Shown here: positions 1 to 10,469 of the stretch, one piece after another
How the letters are laid out: each line of letters begins with the position of its first letter
Numbering within the stretch: the first letter of the stretch is position 1
Assembly (NCBI GenBank): GCA_002719695.1
Contig: PBEQ01000041.1
Coordinates: 1 to 33,751 of the forward strand
Direction: 5' to 3'
Length of the DNA: 33,751 bases
Source: a bacterium
GTDB taxonomy: Bacteria; Margulisbacteria; Marinamargulisbacteria; GCA-2716485; GCA-002719695
Notes under the pieces: generated by a model
Seen by the model: the letters and a program-made list of their open reading frames with translations, nothing else
Told to the model about the DNA's origin: nothing
Database searches by the model: none
Position numbers and translations under genes: made by a program

Positions 1-2
1 TA

Positions 3-374
3 TTATTTCCTAGTCATGATTCATTGGGAGCTACGTTACCTACGGTATCATGGTTAGGGGCCTTTGTTTATGAGTTTTTGTTAACATGGTTTTTAATGAT
101 GGTTATTTTAAGTGTTGCTACGGGAGCTAAGGAAAAGGGTATGATGGCTGGTGTTGCGATTGGCGGAACGGTTGCTTTAGAAGCCTTATTTGGGGGACCT
201 ATTACAGGAGCGTCTATGAATCCTGCTCGGTCTTTAGGTCCTGCTTTGGTTTCTGGTTATGTTTCATCGTTATGGATTTATTTAGTTGCGACATCCTTAG
301 GAGCAGTGTTAGCTGTTCCGTGTTGTAAAGTCCTTCAAGGAGATAATTGTTGTTTGGCAGATGGTGGATGTTGA
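3..374 (+). CDS. Aquaporin/MIP-family channel, C-terminal part (5' end outside window)
   Basis: Frame is open to the left edge (LFPSHDSLGATLP...). Contains the second MIP half with GASMNPARSLGPAL. Ends in a Cys-rich tail, CCKVLQGDNCCLADGGC. Confidence 0.9.
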   Translation, partial: LFPSHDSLGATLPTVSWLGAFVYEFLLTWFLMMVILSVATGAKEKGMMAGVAIGGTVALEALFGGPITGASMNPARSLGPALVSGYVSSLWIYLVATSLGAVLAVPCCKVLQGDNCCLADGGC

Positions 375-866
375 GGATATTTTCTTCAAAAAAAGTGCCA
401 TTGCGAGAATACTTTTAATGATTTTGGATCATTCTTGGGACATTTTTTTTTATCTACTATAAATATGGATCACTATATTGCAAACATACTAATTATCCTC
501 CCAAAAAATATTTTTTTGATACCTTTTTTCTAATTTTTATTTTTTAAACACAGATCTTCACATGTACGTATCGGCATTCTGGAAACTGAAGTATTATTTT
601 TTGGGCACGCACTATTAGATAACTGAGATAAAACAGAACCTTTCATACTAATCACATCATCAGGCCTTACAGCTGGCTTTTCTGATCACCTCATCTTTAA
701 TTGGTCCCGGATTCAGGAACCACCTACTACTGTACTAAATCCAACAATATCAACCACAGCCTTCGATAAATAACGCACACAAAACCCTTCACAGCTTACT
801 CCTAAAGTTACAAATCAAAGATTATATCATTTTAAAAAAAACTCGACTATAATAACTCTAATTCTC

Positions 867-2324
867 ATGATACTTACATTAGATTTAGGAACAACCAGTG
901 TGCGTTGTCTTGCCATAGATAAACAAGGAAACTGCATTACTCTATCCCAGCTAGAATTTACCCAACACTTCCCTCACCCTGCTTGGGTAGAACATGATAC
1001 TAATGAAATTTGGCAAAAAACACTCACTGTACTTCAAACCGTTTTAGAGCAACTTCCCTCTACCCCTTCAGGAATCGCAATCACAAATCAACGAGAGACC
1101 GTTATCGCGTGGGAAAAATCAACTGGAACACCCTTACATCATGGCATTGTCTGGCAATGTCGGCGTACAGCTCAACGCATATCAAAGCTCTCAGAAAATG
1201 ACAAAGTGCTTATTAAACAAAAAACCGGCTTAATTCCCGATGCCTATTTTTCAGCATCAAAAATAGAATGGCTTTATTCCCATTGTGATGCTATAAAAAC
1301 AGCTGCTAAACATAATGATCTGTGTTTTGGAACGATTGATTCTTGGATTTTGTTTAATTTATCACAAACCAACGTTTTTAAAACCGACACCTCCAATGCA
1401 TCTCGTACAATGTTAGTAAATTTAGAAACTCAAGATTACGATCAAGAACTATTAGATCTTTTTCAAATTAACCGCTCTTGGTTACCCGATATCCATCAAA
1501 GCAATGCCTTATTTGACTATAGCAACGAACAAATCACACAAACACCACTCCCAATTCACGCCATTTTAGGCGATCAGCAAGCTGCTTTATTTGCCAATTG
1601 TGGCAACGATCCCTCTAAAATAAAGAACACCTACGGCACTGGCTTATTTATTGCTTCAAGTACTGGAAATAAGATTATTCATACCCCAAAATTATTAGCA
1701 ACAATTGGCTGGACCATAAATAACGAAACAACCTATGCCCTCGAAGGCAGTATTTTTGTTGGAGGTTCAGCAATTCAATGGTGTCGAGACCAACTCAATT
1801 TAATTAGTACTGCCGAAGAATCATCTAGTCTTGCTCAAGAAATTTCAAATAACGATAATGTTTATTTTGTACCTGCGCTTACAGGTCTAGGAGCCCCCCA
1901 TTGGGATTCCTCTGCTCGTGGCCTATTTATTGGATTAACTCGTGGAACCACCAAAGCCCATATGATTCGAGCCGTTCTGGAATCGCTGGCTTACCAAACC
2001 AAAGATGTCTGTTCTATTATCACTCAAAGCATCCCTAATATAGCCTCGTTAATCGTAGATGGCGGTGCTTCACAAAATGAATTTTTAATGCAATTTCAAG
2101 CAGACATCTTAGGTATTCCAGTAACAAAATCATCCATTACGGAAGTTACTGCGTATGGCGTTGCAGGCGTCGCTGGGGTTACATTAAATCTCTTTTCAGA
2201 AGCTGAATTTCGACACTTTTTTAAAAGAACCAAACAGTATAAACCCATGTTTGATACCAGCCAAATTGACGTATATTATTCACAATGGATTCAAGCAGTA
2301 CAACGAAGTCGTCAATGGGTTTAA
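867..2324 (+). CDS. glpK: Glycerol kinase (FGGY family)
   Basis: MILTLDLGTTSVRCLAID N-terminus, GLIPDAYFSASKIEWLY, GDQQAALFANC, KNTYGTGLFI and LTGLGAPHWDSSARG motifs. 485 aa. Confidence 0.95.
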   Translation: MILTLDLGTTSVRCLAIDKQGNCITLSQLEFTQHFPHPAWVEHDTNEIWQKTLTVLQTVLEQLPSTPSGIAITNQRETVIAWEKSTGTPLHHGIVWQCRRTAQRISKLSENDKVLIKQKTGLIPDAYFSASKIEWLYSHCDAIKTAAKHNDLCFGTIDSWILFNLSQTNVFKTDTSNASRTMLVNLETQDYDQELLDLFQINRSWLPDIHQSNALFDYSNEQITQTPLPIHAILGDQQAALFANCGNDPSKIKNTYGTGLFIASSTGNKIIHTPKLLATIGWTINNETTYALEGSIFVGGSAIQWCRDQLNLISTAEESSSLAQEISNNDNVYFVPALTGLGAPHWDSSARGLFIGLTRGTTKAHMIRAVLESLAYQTKDVCSIITQSIPNIASLIVDGGASQNEFLMQFQADILGIPVTKSSITEVTAYGVAGVAGVTLNLFSEAEFRHFFKRTKQYKPMFDTSQIDVYYSQWIQAVQRSRQWV

Positions 2325-3499
2325 ATCAAGACTCACCCTTTGATTTAATCATTATTGGGGGCGGTATTAACGGAGCAAGTATTGCCAGAGATGCCACATT
2401 AAGAGGATTACATGTTTGTTTAATAGAAAAAAATACATTTGGTTCGGGAACATCCTCACGATCAACAAAGTTAGCTCATGGTGGATTACGATATTTAGAA
2501 CATTTTGAATTTTCGTTAGTCCATGAATCACTAAGAGAACGTCATCTATTACTACAAAATGCACCAAATTATGTAAAACCTTTAAAATTTGTCTATCCAA
2601 TCTACAAAAATGGAGCTAGATCCTTTTTAAAAGTACGGTGTGGCATGTGGCTATATTCTTTACTAGCAAAAACATCAACCTTACCAAAATACAGAACTCT
2701 AAATAAACCAGAGCTATTAAAACAGTGCCCCTTATTAAAGAATGAGCATTTAATTGGAGGCATTGAATACTTTGATGCCCAAATGAAAGATTATGAACTC
2801 GTATTAGCCAATGTTAGTGATGCTAAAGAACACGGTTTAGTATCATATGAAAATACTACTGTAATAAATTTAATAAAATCGAACGATAAATGTGCTGGCG
2901 TAATAATTAAATCAAATGAAACAAATCAAAAAATTTATGGATCTATTGTATTAAATGCAACAGGTCCGTGGTGCAATGAATTAAGTAAACTTGATGAACC
3001 TTCTGCAAAACCGCTTGTAGCTCCCACAAAAGGCTCTCATATCATCATTCCATCGTTAGGATTAACGCATGCATTAACCTTAGAAGTCCCAATGGATAAG
3101 CGAATGTTTTTTATGATTCCTTGGGAAGATAATACTCTCATTGGTACAACAGACACACCTTATAATGGGGACCCAAACACATTAATCGTTACAAAAGATG
3201 AAAAAAATTACTTGTTAAATGCCATTAATTACTACCTTACAGATAAAACCATCACCATGAATGACATTATTGATAGCTTTGCTGGACTCAGACCGTTACA
3301 ATAATCAGAAAAAGCAGCATCCAAGCGTAGTCGTGATTTTTCTTTACTTGAATCAAATAGCGGATTATTACACCTATTTGGCGGTAAATATACATCATTT
3401 CGCTACATGGCAGAAACAACTGTAAACTATATCGTTTCAAAACACCCTACCCCTAAACAGTTTTACCCCTGCTCAACTCAATCAAGAACACTAAATTAA
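2315..3499 (+). pseudogene. glpD: FAD-dependent glycerol-3-phosphate dehydrogenase interrupted by an in-frame TAA at 3302-3304
   Basis: DLIIIGGGINGASIARDATLRGL FAD motif and TKLAHGGLRYLEHFEFSLVHESLRER. Reading continues in the same frame after TAA as SEKAASKRSRDFSLLESNSGLLHLFGGKYTSFRYMAETTVNYIV..., ending at TAA 3497-3499. The ORF can also start at 2285; ATG 2315 gives a more compact overlap with glpK. Confidence 0.85.
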
Positions 3500-3508
3500 A
3501 CTAGTAAT

Positions 3509-4291
3509 ATGTTTCAAAAATCCTATATCTCAGTTGGTTCACATCGAGGTTTAACATCATCAAAACAAGCCAATATTTATCCAAACACCATTGCTGCTTT
3601 TGAAACAATTCATCAAAATAAAGCCGATTATTGGGAATGTGATTGCATCATGACAAAGGATCAAGAAATAGTTTTGTTTCATGACGCAACATTTAACAAC
3701 ACTCCCATCATTGATTTATCATCAAACATACTTACACAGTCAGATTACCAAATTGAAACTTTAGATAGTTTCTTAAACCAATTTGTAAATCATCCTAAAC
3801 AATTTTCAACCACCATAACCCTCTGCTTAGAATTAAAATTCTATCACTCTAATGATACATTAAAAAAAACATTTTCAAATAACGTTATCAAAATTTTAAA
3901 AAAATTCAAACTCGATAAAAATGTTATTATTATAAGCTTTGATCCAGATTTACTAAACCACATTTATGAAGCAAGCAACACCTACCCCCTAGGACTAAAT
4001 TTAAAGCTTATCCCAAAAAGAAAACCCTATAACACACTCTCAAAAAAAGCCCTAAATCACTCAATCATATCAAAACTAACCTACTGCTGCCCTCATATTG
4101 ACAGTTTAGATCATAAATCACTCCCTAATTTGCCAAAACTAATTTGGGAATCTAAAGGCGAAACTCAAATTCTTAATCATCTTGAACACATCATTAAAAA
4201 AGAATCGTTATCAAAATTTTTTAATAAATATAATATTAAAGGGTTTACAACAAATACTGTAGAAGCTGTATACAACCTTATTTATAAATAA
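3509..4291 (+). CDS. Glycerophosphodiester phosphodiesterase family protein
   Basis: GSHRGL...YPNTIAAFETI...ADYWECDCIMTKDQEIVLFHDATF GDPD motif. Lies in the glycerol cluster. Confidence 0.85.
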   Translation: MFQKSYISVGSHRGLTSSKQANIYPNTIAAFETIHQNKADYWECDCIMTKDQEIVLFHDATFNNTPIIDLSSNILTQSDYQIETLDSFLNQFVNHPKQFSTTITLCLELKFYHSNDTLKKTFSNNVIKILKKFKLDKNVIIISFDPDLLNHIYEASNTYPLGLNLKLIPKRKPYNTLSKKALNHSIISKLTYCCPHIDSLDHKSLPNLPKLIWESKGETQILNHLEHIIKKESLSKFFNKYNIKGFTTNTVEAVYNLIYK

Positions 4292-4310
4292 AAAAAATCT
4301 AGATTTTAAA

Positions 4311-4724
4311 CTAGTTTTCTAACAACAAAAGAATATCCTGATTAAATTTATCATATACCTCAATTTTATAAACACGTGTTGTCGCATCATATACATAAGT
4401 AATTTTTCCTGACATGTCTTGATTAGATAATGCTTGATTGGTAAATGGATTTATAGGAATTTTTTTTAATAACAACTCATCTTTTAATAATAGAAGCAAA
4501 CTATCAATACCATCTAATTCAGGATAGACTCCATGATATAAAAAAAATGTTTCTAAAGCCATCTGAATAGAATAAGCTGTTTGTTTTAAATTAGAATACT
4601 TTGCATGTATTTGTAATCTAGAGTAGTTAGGAATAACAATACTAGATAAAACAGCACTAATTATTAAAACAACAACTAACTCAATAATAGTTAGACCTAT
4701 ACTAAATGCTTTTGATTCTATCAC
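4311..4724 (-). CDS. Type IV pilin-like / pseudopilin (prepilin N-terminus)
   Basis: Prepilin motif ESKAFSIG|LTIIELVVVLIISAVLSSIVIP. GTG start at 4724 overlaps the TGA stop of the upstream pilC-like gene, and is shorter than the listed ORF start at 4787. Confidence 0.75.
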   Translation of the reverse strand: MIESKAFSIGLTIIELVVVLIISAVLSSIVIPNYSRLQIHAKYSNLKQTAYSIQMALETFFLYHGVYPELDGIDSLLLLLKDELLLKKIPINPFTNQALSNQDMSGKITYVYDATTRVYKIEVYDKFNQDILLLLEN

Positions 4725-5704
4725 AATGCAAATTCCAATAACTGAATAAACGGCTGCAGAGTAATATAAAACCCCATCAAAATGCATAGGGCTGTAATTA
4801 CCAAGAAAAACAACGTAAGTAGTGAAGAAAATTTTTCAACAAACGATGCAAATCTATCGTGATATGATTGAATAACATAACGTATCGCAAAGTCTAACTT
4901 GTTAGCTATTATTCCCTGCTCAATAATATACTCATATTGCTTATTTTGTAACAAAGCATGAAAGGCCTCTTGATAAGAATGATCATATAGCACCATAGAT
5001 TGAAATTTTACAAATCGATTATTTAATTCTTCTTTAGAATTTTTCACACTAACCAACGATGCGATATCTTTTAATGACATCCCTTGGTTACTTAATGACT
5101 CAATTATTGCTAAAAATTCTTTTATCATAAAGTCTTGCTTCATAGGAGAAATTAAAAAGTAAAAAAACTGCCTAGCACTCCTAAAAAAAAGAAGATTTAA
5201 ACACAATATTACAACCATAATAAACAGGCCATACTGAGTGAATAACGTAAATATTCCTTGATAAAAGTCTAACCATCCAGGATTTGGAGCATTAAACTGA
5301 ACCAACATTGCAGCAATCTTAGGAATAAGGCCAATACCAATAAATCCAGTTAGAAAACAGACTAAAATCATCAACAAAAAAGGCTTAAAACTCTTTTTAA
5401 TTAACAATAAATAAACATCACGCCTACGCTGTAATTCCTCAACCTTAAATTGGATCCAATGGGTAATACCAATATTACTTACCTCGCAAATAAGAAATGA
5501 ATAACGCTGCAATATATCACTAACTGACTGGACAAATGTAAGACCATTATTAAGATCATGCCTAATTGGAGCAATATAAGAATGTTTAAAAACCAAATCT
5601 TCTTCCAAAACATCTAACGCCTGCTTCTCGGATAACCCAATTGTAACTAAATCATTCAACGCTGATAAAAACTGTATTAAAGACTGCTTAGGAACAATAT
5701 TCAT
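4721..5704 (-). CDS. Type II secretion/type IV pilus inner-membrane protein (PilC/GspF/ComGB-like)
   Basis: Two repeated helical halves with long hydrophobic segments, LNNGLTFVQSV and LIPKIAAMLVQF. Directly upstream of the pilin gene. Confidence 0.7.
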   Translation of the reverse strand: MNIVPKQSLIQFLSALNDLVTIGLSEKQALDVLEEDLVFKHSYIAPIRHDLNNGLTFVQSVSDILQRYSFLICEVSNIGITHWIQFKVEELQRRRDVYLLLIKKSFKPFLLMILVCFLTGFIGIGLIPKIAAMLVQFNAPNPGWLDFYQGIFTLFTQYGLFIMVVILCLNLLFFRSARQFFYFLISPMKQDFMIKEFLAIIESLSNQGMSLKDIASLVSVKNSKEELNNRFVKFQSMVLYDHSYQEAFHALLQNKQYEYIIEQGIIANKLDFAIRYVIQSYHDRFASFVEKFSSLLTLFFLVITALCILMGFYITLQPFIQLLEFAL

Positions 5705-5835
5705 GTATATAATATTAAAAAAATATTTATATTACGTCAAATAATTTTATAAATAAAATAATAAAACATAAAATACAATCAATTTTTTCTTTATTAAGCA
5801 AAGAACCCCCATATTGTGAATAACGGTCAAAAAAA

Positions 5836-5865
5836 TTACACTAATACCAAGAAATCTGTTATACT
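5836..5865 (+). promoter_or_regulatory. Possible sigma70-type promoter for the XRE-family regulator
   Basis: TTACAC (5836-5841), 18-nt spacer, TATACT (5860-5865), about 25 nt before the predicted TTG start. Confidence 0.35.
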
Positions 5866-5890
5866 ATTAAGTGAAATTGAGGTGTTTTAA

Positions 5891-6520
5891 TTGTCACTCA
5901 CTAACTTACTACAATTAAATAGAAAATCCAAAAAACTCACATTAATGAACATTGTTGAGAAAACAGGATTAAGTTATGGAAAAGTGTACCGTATTTTTAA
6001 TGGCTCCATCGAAAAACCAACCCCCAACAGCCTAAAGCAACTCGCAAAAGCACTTCAACTTGATTACAGTTATTTATTTCAAAAAGCAGGATATATTCAC
6101 AAAGAAACAAAAACAAGCCAAACAAAAACATCATTAATTCCAATTTTAAGTTGGGATTTTTGTTATCTGGCATTTCCATTTCAAGAACCACTTAGCGCAG
6201 GTCTTTCCGATAAACATATTCCATACCATAGAAATATAAAAGATGGGTTTGCTATATCAGTAGATTCTAAACACTCATTATTTCCTTACTTCTGCAGTAA
6301 CGATACACTTATATGTGAACCACATTGCCCTCCAAAAGAAAATGATACTGTAATATTTATTAACACCCAAACTAACCAATTTAACTACGGATTATATAAA
6401 AAAAACAAAAATAATCCGTATATTAGCTCCCTCCATCAACAAGATACCGCCGATATTATTCTAAATGAATCTCTCCAAGATATTATTCTAGGCACTATTA
6501 TTTCACATATGAAAAGTTGA
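5891..6520 (+). CDS. XRE-family transcriptional regulator with LexA/S24-like C-terminal region
   Basis: HTH reading MNIVEKTGLSYGKVYRIFNGSIEKPTPNSLKQLAKALQLDYSYLFQKAGY. C-terminal GFAISVDSKHSLFPYFCSNDTLICEP...ENDTVIFI resembles the S24 fold. TTG start. Confidence 0.75.
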   Translation: MSLTNLLQLNRKSKKLTLMNIVEKTGLSYGKVYRIFNGSIEKPTPNSLKQLAKALQLDYSYLFQKAGYIHKETKTSQTKTSLIPILSWDFCYLAFPFQEPLSAGLSDKHIPYHRNIKDGFAISVDSKHSLFPYFCSNDTLICEPHCPPKENDTVIFINTQTNQFNYGLYKKNKNNPYISSLHQQDTADIILNESLQDIILGTIISHMKS

Positions 6521-6555
6521 TTTTTTGGCGTTATTTTTTTATAGTTAATACCTAA

Positions 6556-7587
<1,032 letters not shown>

Positions 7588-7589
7588 GA

Positions 7590-8789
7590 ATGCACAAAGC
7601 ATCCATCACAGATCTAACAGCTCAAAACTTAGGTAACAAAACAGTTTTAATACGCGTAGATTTTAATGTCCCTATTAAAGATGGAATTATAACAGATGAT
7701 TCACGCATAAAAGCAGCTCTGCCAACATTAAATTACTTATTAGAAAATGGAGCACGTTGTGTTATTGCATCCCATTTAGGACGCCCAAAAGGCAAAAAAG
7801 ATTCCTCATTAAGCTTGCAACCTATTGCCAAGCATTTATCAGATTTAATGAATCAAAATGTGTTTATGTGTCATGATTGTATTGGAGAAACTACCGCATC
7901 ATCCATAAAAAACCAGCCCCATCATTCCGTTTTTTTATTAGAAAATGTTCGTTTTTACAAAGAAGAAGAAAATAACGATGAACATTTCGCTAAACAACTT
8001 GCCTCTTTAGCTGATATTTTTGTTCAGGATGCGTTTGGAACAGCTCATAGAGCTCATGCATCTACCGCAGGAGTCGCAAACTTTCTTCCATCTTACTCAG
8101 GTTTACTTGTAAAAAAAGAATTAACATTTTTACAAAGTGTTTTTGATTCACCAGAAAGACCCTTATTAGCCATAGTAGGTGGAGCCAAGGTATCTACAAA
8201 AATAGGCGTACTAGAACACTTATTAGAAAGTGTAGATTATCTTGTGATAGGAGGTGGAATGGCCTTTACTTTTTTAAAGGCTCAGGGATATTCCATAGGA
8301 AAATCATTATGTGAGGATGATAAATGCGAATTGGCACAAAATTTATTAGATAAAGCCATATCGTTAAATAAATCTATTTTATTGCCCTTAGATTTAGTGG
8401 TTAGCAGCTCTCTTGATGAAACAAATGATATACACACTGTCGATATACAATCAATTCCAGATAACATGATGGGCCTAGATGTTGGACCTAAAACCATCGA
8501 AGCAATAGATAACTTAATTAGTCTATCAAAAACCATTTTATGGAACGGGCCCCTTGGTGTTTTCGAAATTGATGCCTTTTCCAAAGGAACATGCGATATT
8601 GCCAAAAAGTTAGCGTCCTCTGATGCTATAACTATTATTGGTGGAGGCGATTCCGTAGCTGCCGTCCAAAAAATTAATCAAGCAAATTATATGAACCACA
8701 TCTCCACAGGAGGAGGCGCTTGTTTAGAATATTTAGAAGGAAAAGAATTACCAGGAATTGCCTGCATTAAAGAAAAGGAAACCATATGA
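7590..8789 (+). CDS. pgk: Phosphoglycerate kinase
   Basis: VLIRVDFNVPIKDG, SHLGRPKGK, FVQDAFGTAHRAHAST, GGGDSVAAVQK, STGGGACLEYLEGKELPGI. Confidence 0.98.
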   Translation: MHKASITDLTAQNLGNKTVLIRVDFNVPIKDGIITDDSRIKAALPTLNYLLENGARCVIASHLGRPKGKKDSSLSLQPIAKHLSDLMNQNVFMCHDCIGETTASSIKNQPHHSVFLLENVRFYKEEENNDEHFAKQLASLADIFVQDAFGTAHRAHASTAGVANFLPSYSGLLVKKELTFLQSVFDSPERPLLAIVGGAKVSTKIGVLEHLLESVDYLVIGGGMAFTFLKAQGYSIGKSLCEDDKCELAQNLLDKAISLNKSILLPLDLVVSSSLDETNDIHTVDIQSIPDNMMGLDVGPKTIEAIDNLISLSKTILWNGPLGVFEIDAFSKGTCDIAKKLASSDAITIIGGGDSVAAVQKINQANYMNHISTGGGACLEYLEGKELPGIACIKEKETI

Positions 8790-9160
8790 GTCAGGTTAAT
8801 GAATTAAAAAAAGCATTAGAAAACCTATCGTCAAAAGAACATGTCATTTCAAAAGAAGCAACGTTTGCAAAAGAATCCATCCAAGAAAGCTATCAGAAAA
8901 AAAGTGCTCGTGATGTAATCGAAAAACAAACAGTTATGATGGATGAATTTAATACATCGATAACACTCCTAATGGATATTTTTTCTCAATCTCGATTTGA
9001 TAGTATCATGAGCTTTATTGCTAATCCTTTAAGACTAATTATTATTAATTTTTTTATTGCGTGCTTTAAAGGCATGGGCTTTGCTTTTGGCGTTATTATT
9101 GTAGCAATGTTATTAACACGTGTTTTTGCACCCGATCTTATCCAACTGTTTATCAACTAA
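8786..9160 (+). CDS. Small membrane protein (DUF5665-like), ATGA-coupled to pgk
   Basis: Charged N-terminus followed by two hydrophobic segments. Start codon overlaps the pgk stop. Confidence 0.6.
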   Translation: MSQVNELKKALENLSSKEHVISKEATFAKESIQESYQKKSARDVIEKQTVMMDEFNTSITLLMDIFSQSRFDSIMSFIANPLRLIIINFFIACFKGMGFAFGVIIVAMLLTRVFAPDLIQLFIN

Positions 9161-9616
9161 GTGTTAAACCGCTCCAATTTCATCATGATATTTGTTTTGG
9201 TCTTTCTTGATCAATCAACAAAATGGCTTGCTCAAACTAAACTTATATTTTTTCAATCAGTAACTATTATTCCCAAAATATTTACATTTGATTTAGTTCA
9301 TAATTATGGAGCCGCTTATGGAATTCTACAAAATCAACGACTATTTTTATTAAGTGTTACTGCTATTGTAATCTTTGGCGGCATCTTTTTTTCTAAAACG
9401 ATTATCCAATCTAAATGGTCTTACTATGGACTTATTTTTTTATTAGCAGGTGCTATTGGAAATGGAATAGACAGGCTTTTTTTAGGATATGTTATTGACT
9501 TTATTAATATCAAAATTTTTCCAGTCTTTAACTTTGCTGATATTTTTATTGATATTGCAGTTGGTTGTTTTATTATGGATATAATTGTGAATGGAAAAAA
9601 AACAACTAACAACTAA
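9161..9616 (+). CDS. lspA: Lipoprotein signal peptidase
   Basis: FLDQSTKWLAQ, DLVHNYGAAYGILQ, GAIGNGIDRLFLGYVIDFI, FNFADIFI motifs. GTG start. Confidence 0.93.
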   Translation: MLNRSNFIMIFVLVFLDQSTKWLAQTKLIFFQSVTIIPKIFTFDLVHNYGAAYGILQNQRLFLLSVTAIVIFGGIFFSKTIIQSKWSYYGLIFLLAGAIGNGIDRLFLGYVIDFINIKIFPVFNFADIFIDIAVGCFIMDIIVNGKKTTNN

Positions 9617-10469
9617 AATTTCTGGAATTCGTATTGATTCATTCTTACAACAACACGTTGATATTTCCAGAGTAGTCGCTAAAAAATGGATTAAAAACCA
9701 GTGCGTATTTGTTAATAACACCCTCGTAACCAAAGCTAGTTATAGTCTTACAAAAGGAGATCGTATTCATTATCTAATTGAAAAACAACCATCACCACCT
9801 CCTCAAGATCATCACACATTAACAATAGACTATCTGTATGAAGACAATGACATCTTAATTATTAATAAGCCCCCTGGCCTTGTTGTTCATTTAGGTGTTG
9901 ATACCACAGAAACAACCTTAGTTAATGAATTAATAAAAAATAAGGTAGCCTTATATAATTATGGTGATGAAAACAAATCTGGCATTGTTCATCGACTCGA
10001 TCGAATGACAGAAGGATTAATGGTTTTAGCCAAAACAAAACTAGCGTATGAATCCCTAACACAGCAATTTAAAAATCGCCAAATTAAAAAACATTATTAT
10101 GCTTTACTTAAAGGAAATCTAACTCAAAATATTATCGTAAACCAACCCATTGATAGACATCCTAAACACCGTCATAAATATTACGTTTCACAAAACGGCC
10201 GAGAAGCATGTACGAAATTTTTTATTAAAAAAAACTTTAATTCAACAACACTATGCTCGATAGAACTAATCACTGGACGAACGCATCAAATACGCGTTCA
10301 TTCCCATTTTTTAGGATATCCCGTTATTGGGGATGCCATCTATACAAAAACATCACGAAAATCAGGTCAATTATTACAAGCTTATTCCTTAGGACTAACG
10401 CATCCAAAAAATAACACGCACCTTTTATTGACACTTCCGTTATCACAACGAATTCAGTCGTCTATATGA
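9591..10469 (+). CDS. RluA/RluD-family rRNA pseudouridine synthase
   Basis: S4-like N-terminus, NKPPGLVVHLG, SGIVHRLDRMTEGLMVLAKT (catalytic HRLD), GRTHQIRVHSHFLGYPVIGD. Confidence 0.95.
   Translation: MEKKQLTTKISGIRIDSFLQQHVDISRVVAKKWIKNQCVFVNNTLVTKASYSLTKGDRIHYLIEKQPSPPPQDHHTLTIDYLYEDNDILIINKPPGLVVHLGVDTTETTLVNELIKNKVALYNYGDENKSGIVHRLDRMTEGLMVLAKTKLAYESLTQQFKNRQIKKHYYALLKGNLTQNIIVNQPIDRHPKHRHKYYVSQNGREACTKFFIKKNFNSTTLCSIELITGRTHQIRVHSHFLGYPVIGDAIYTKTSRKSGQLLQAYSLGLTHPKNNTHLLLTLPLSQRIQSSI

Noticed and set aside
545-780. TGA read as Trp (alternative genetic code)
   Set aside because: The remnant reads through TGA plausibly, but intact genes use TGG for Trp and TGA as a normal stop (e.g. the pilC-like gene and pgk).
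375-866. A dif-like XerC/XerD site in the skew-flip spacer
   Set aside because: Looked for two 11-bp arms around a 6-bp spacer; found no convincing match by eye.
1010-1201. Plus-strand ORF inside glpK
   Set aside because: Out-of-frame shadow ORF within a strongly supported gene.
4294-4307. Perfect palindrome AAAATCTAGATTTT between convergent genes
   Set aside because: No loop, weak AT stem and no clear following U-tract; not enough to call a terminator.
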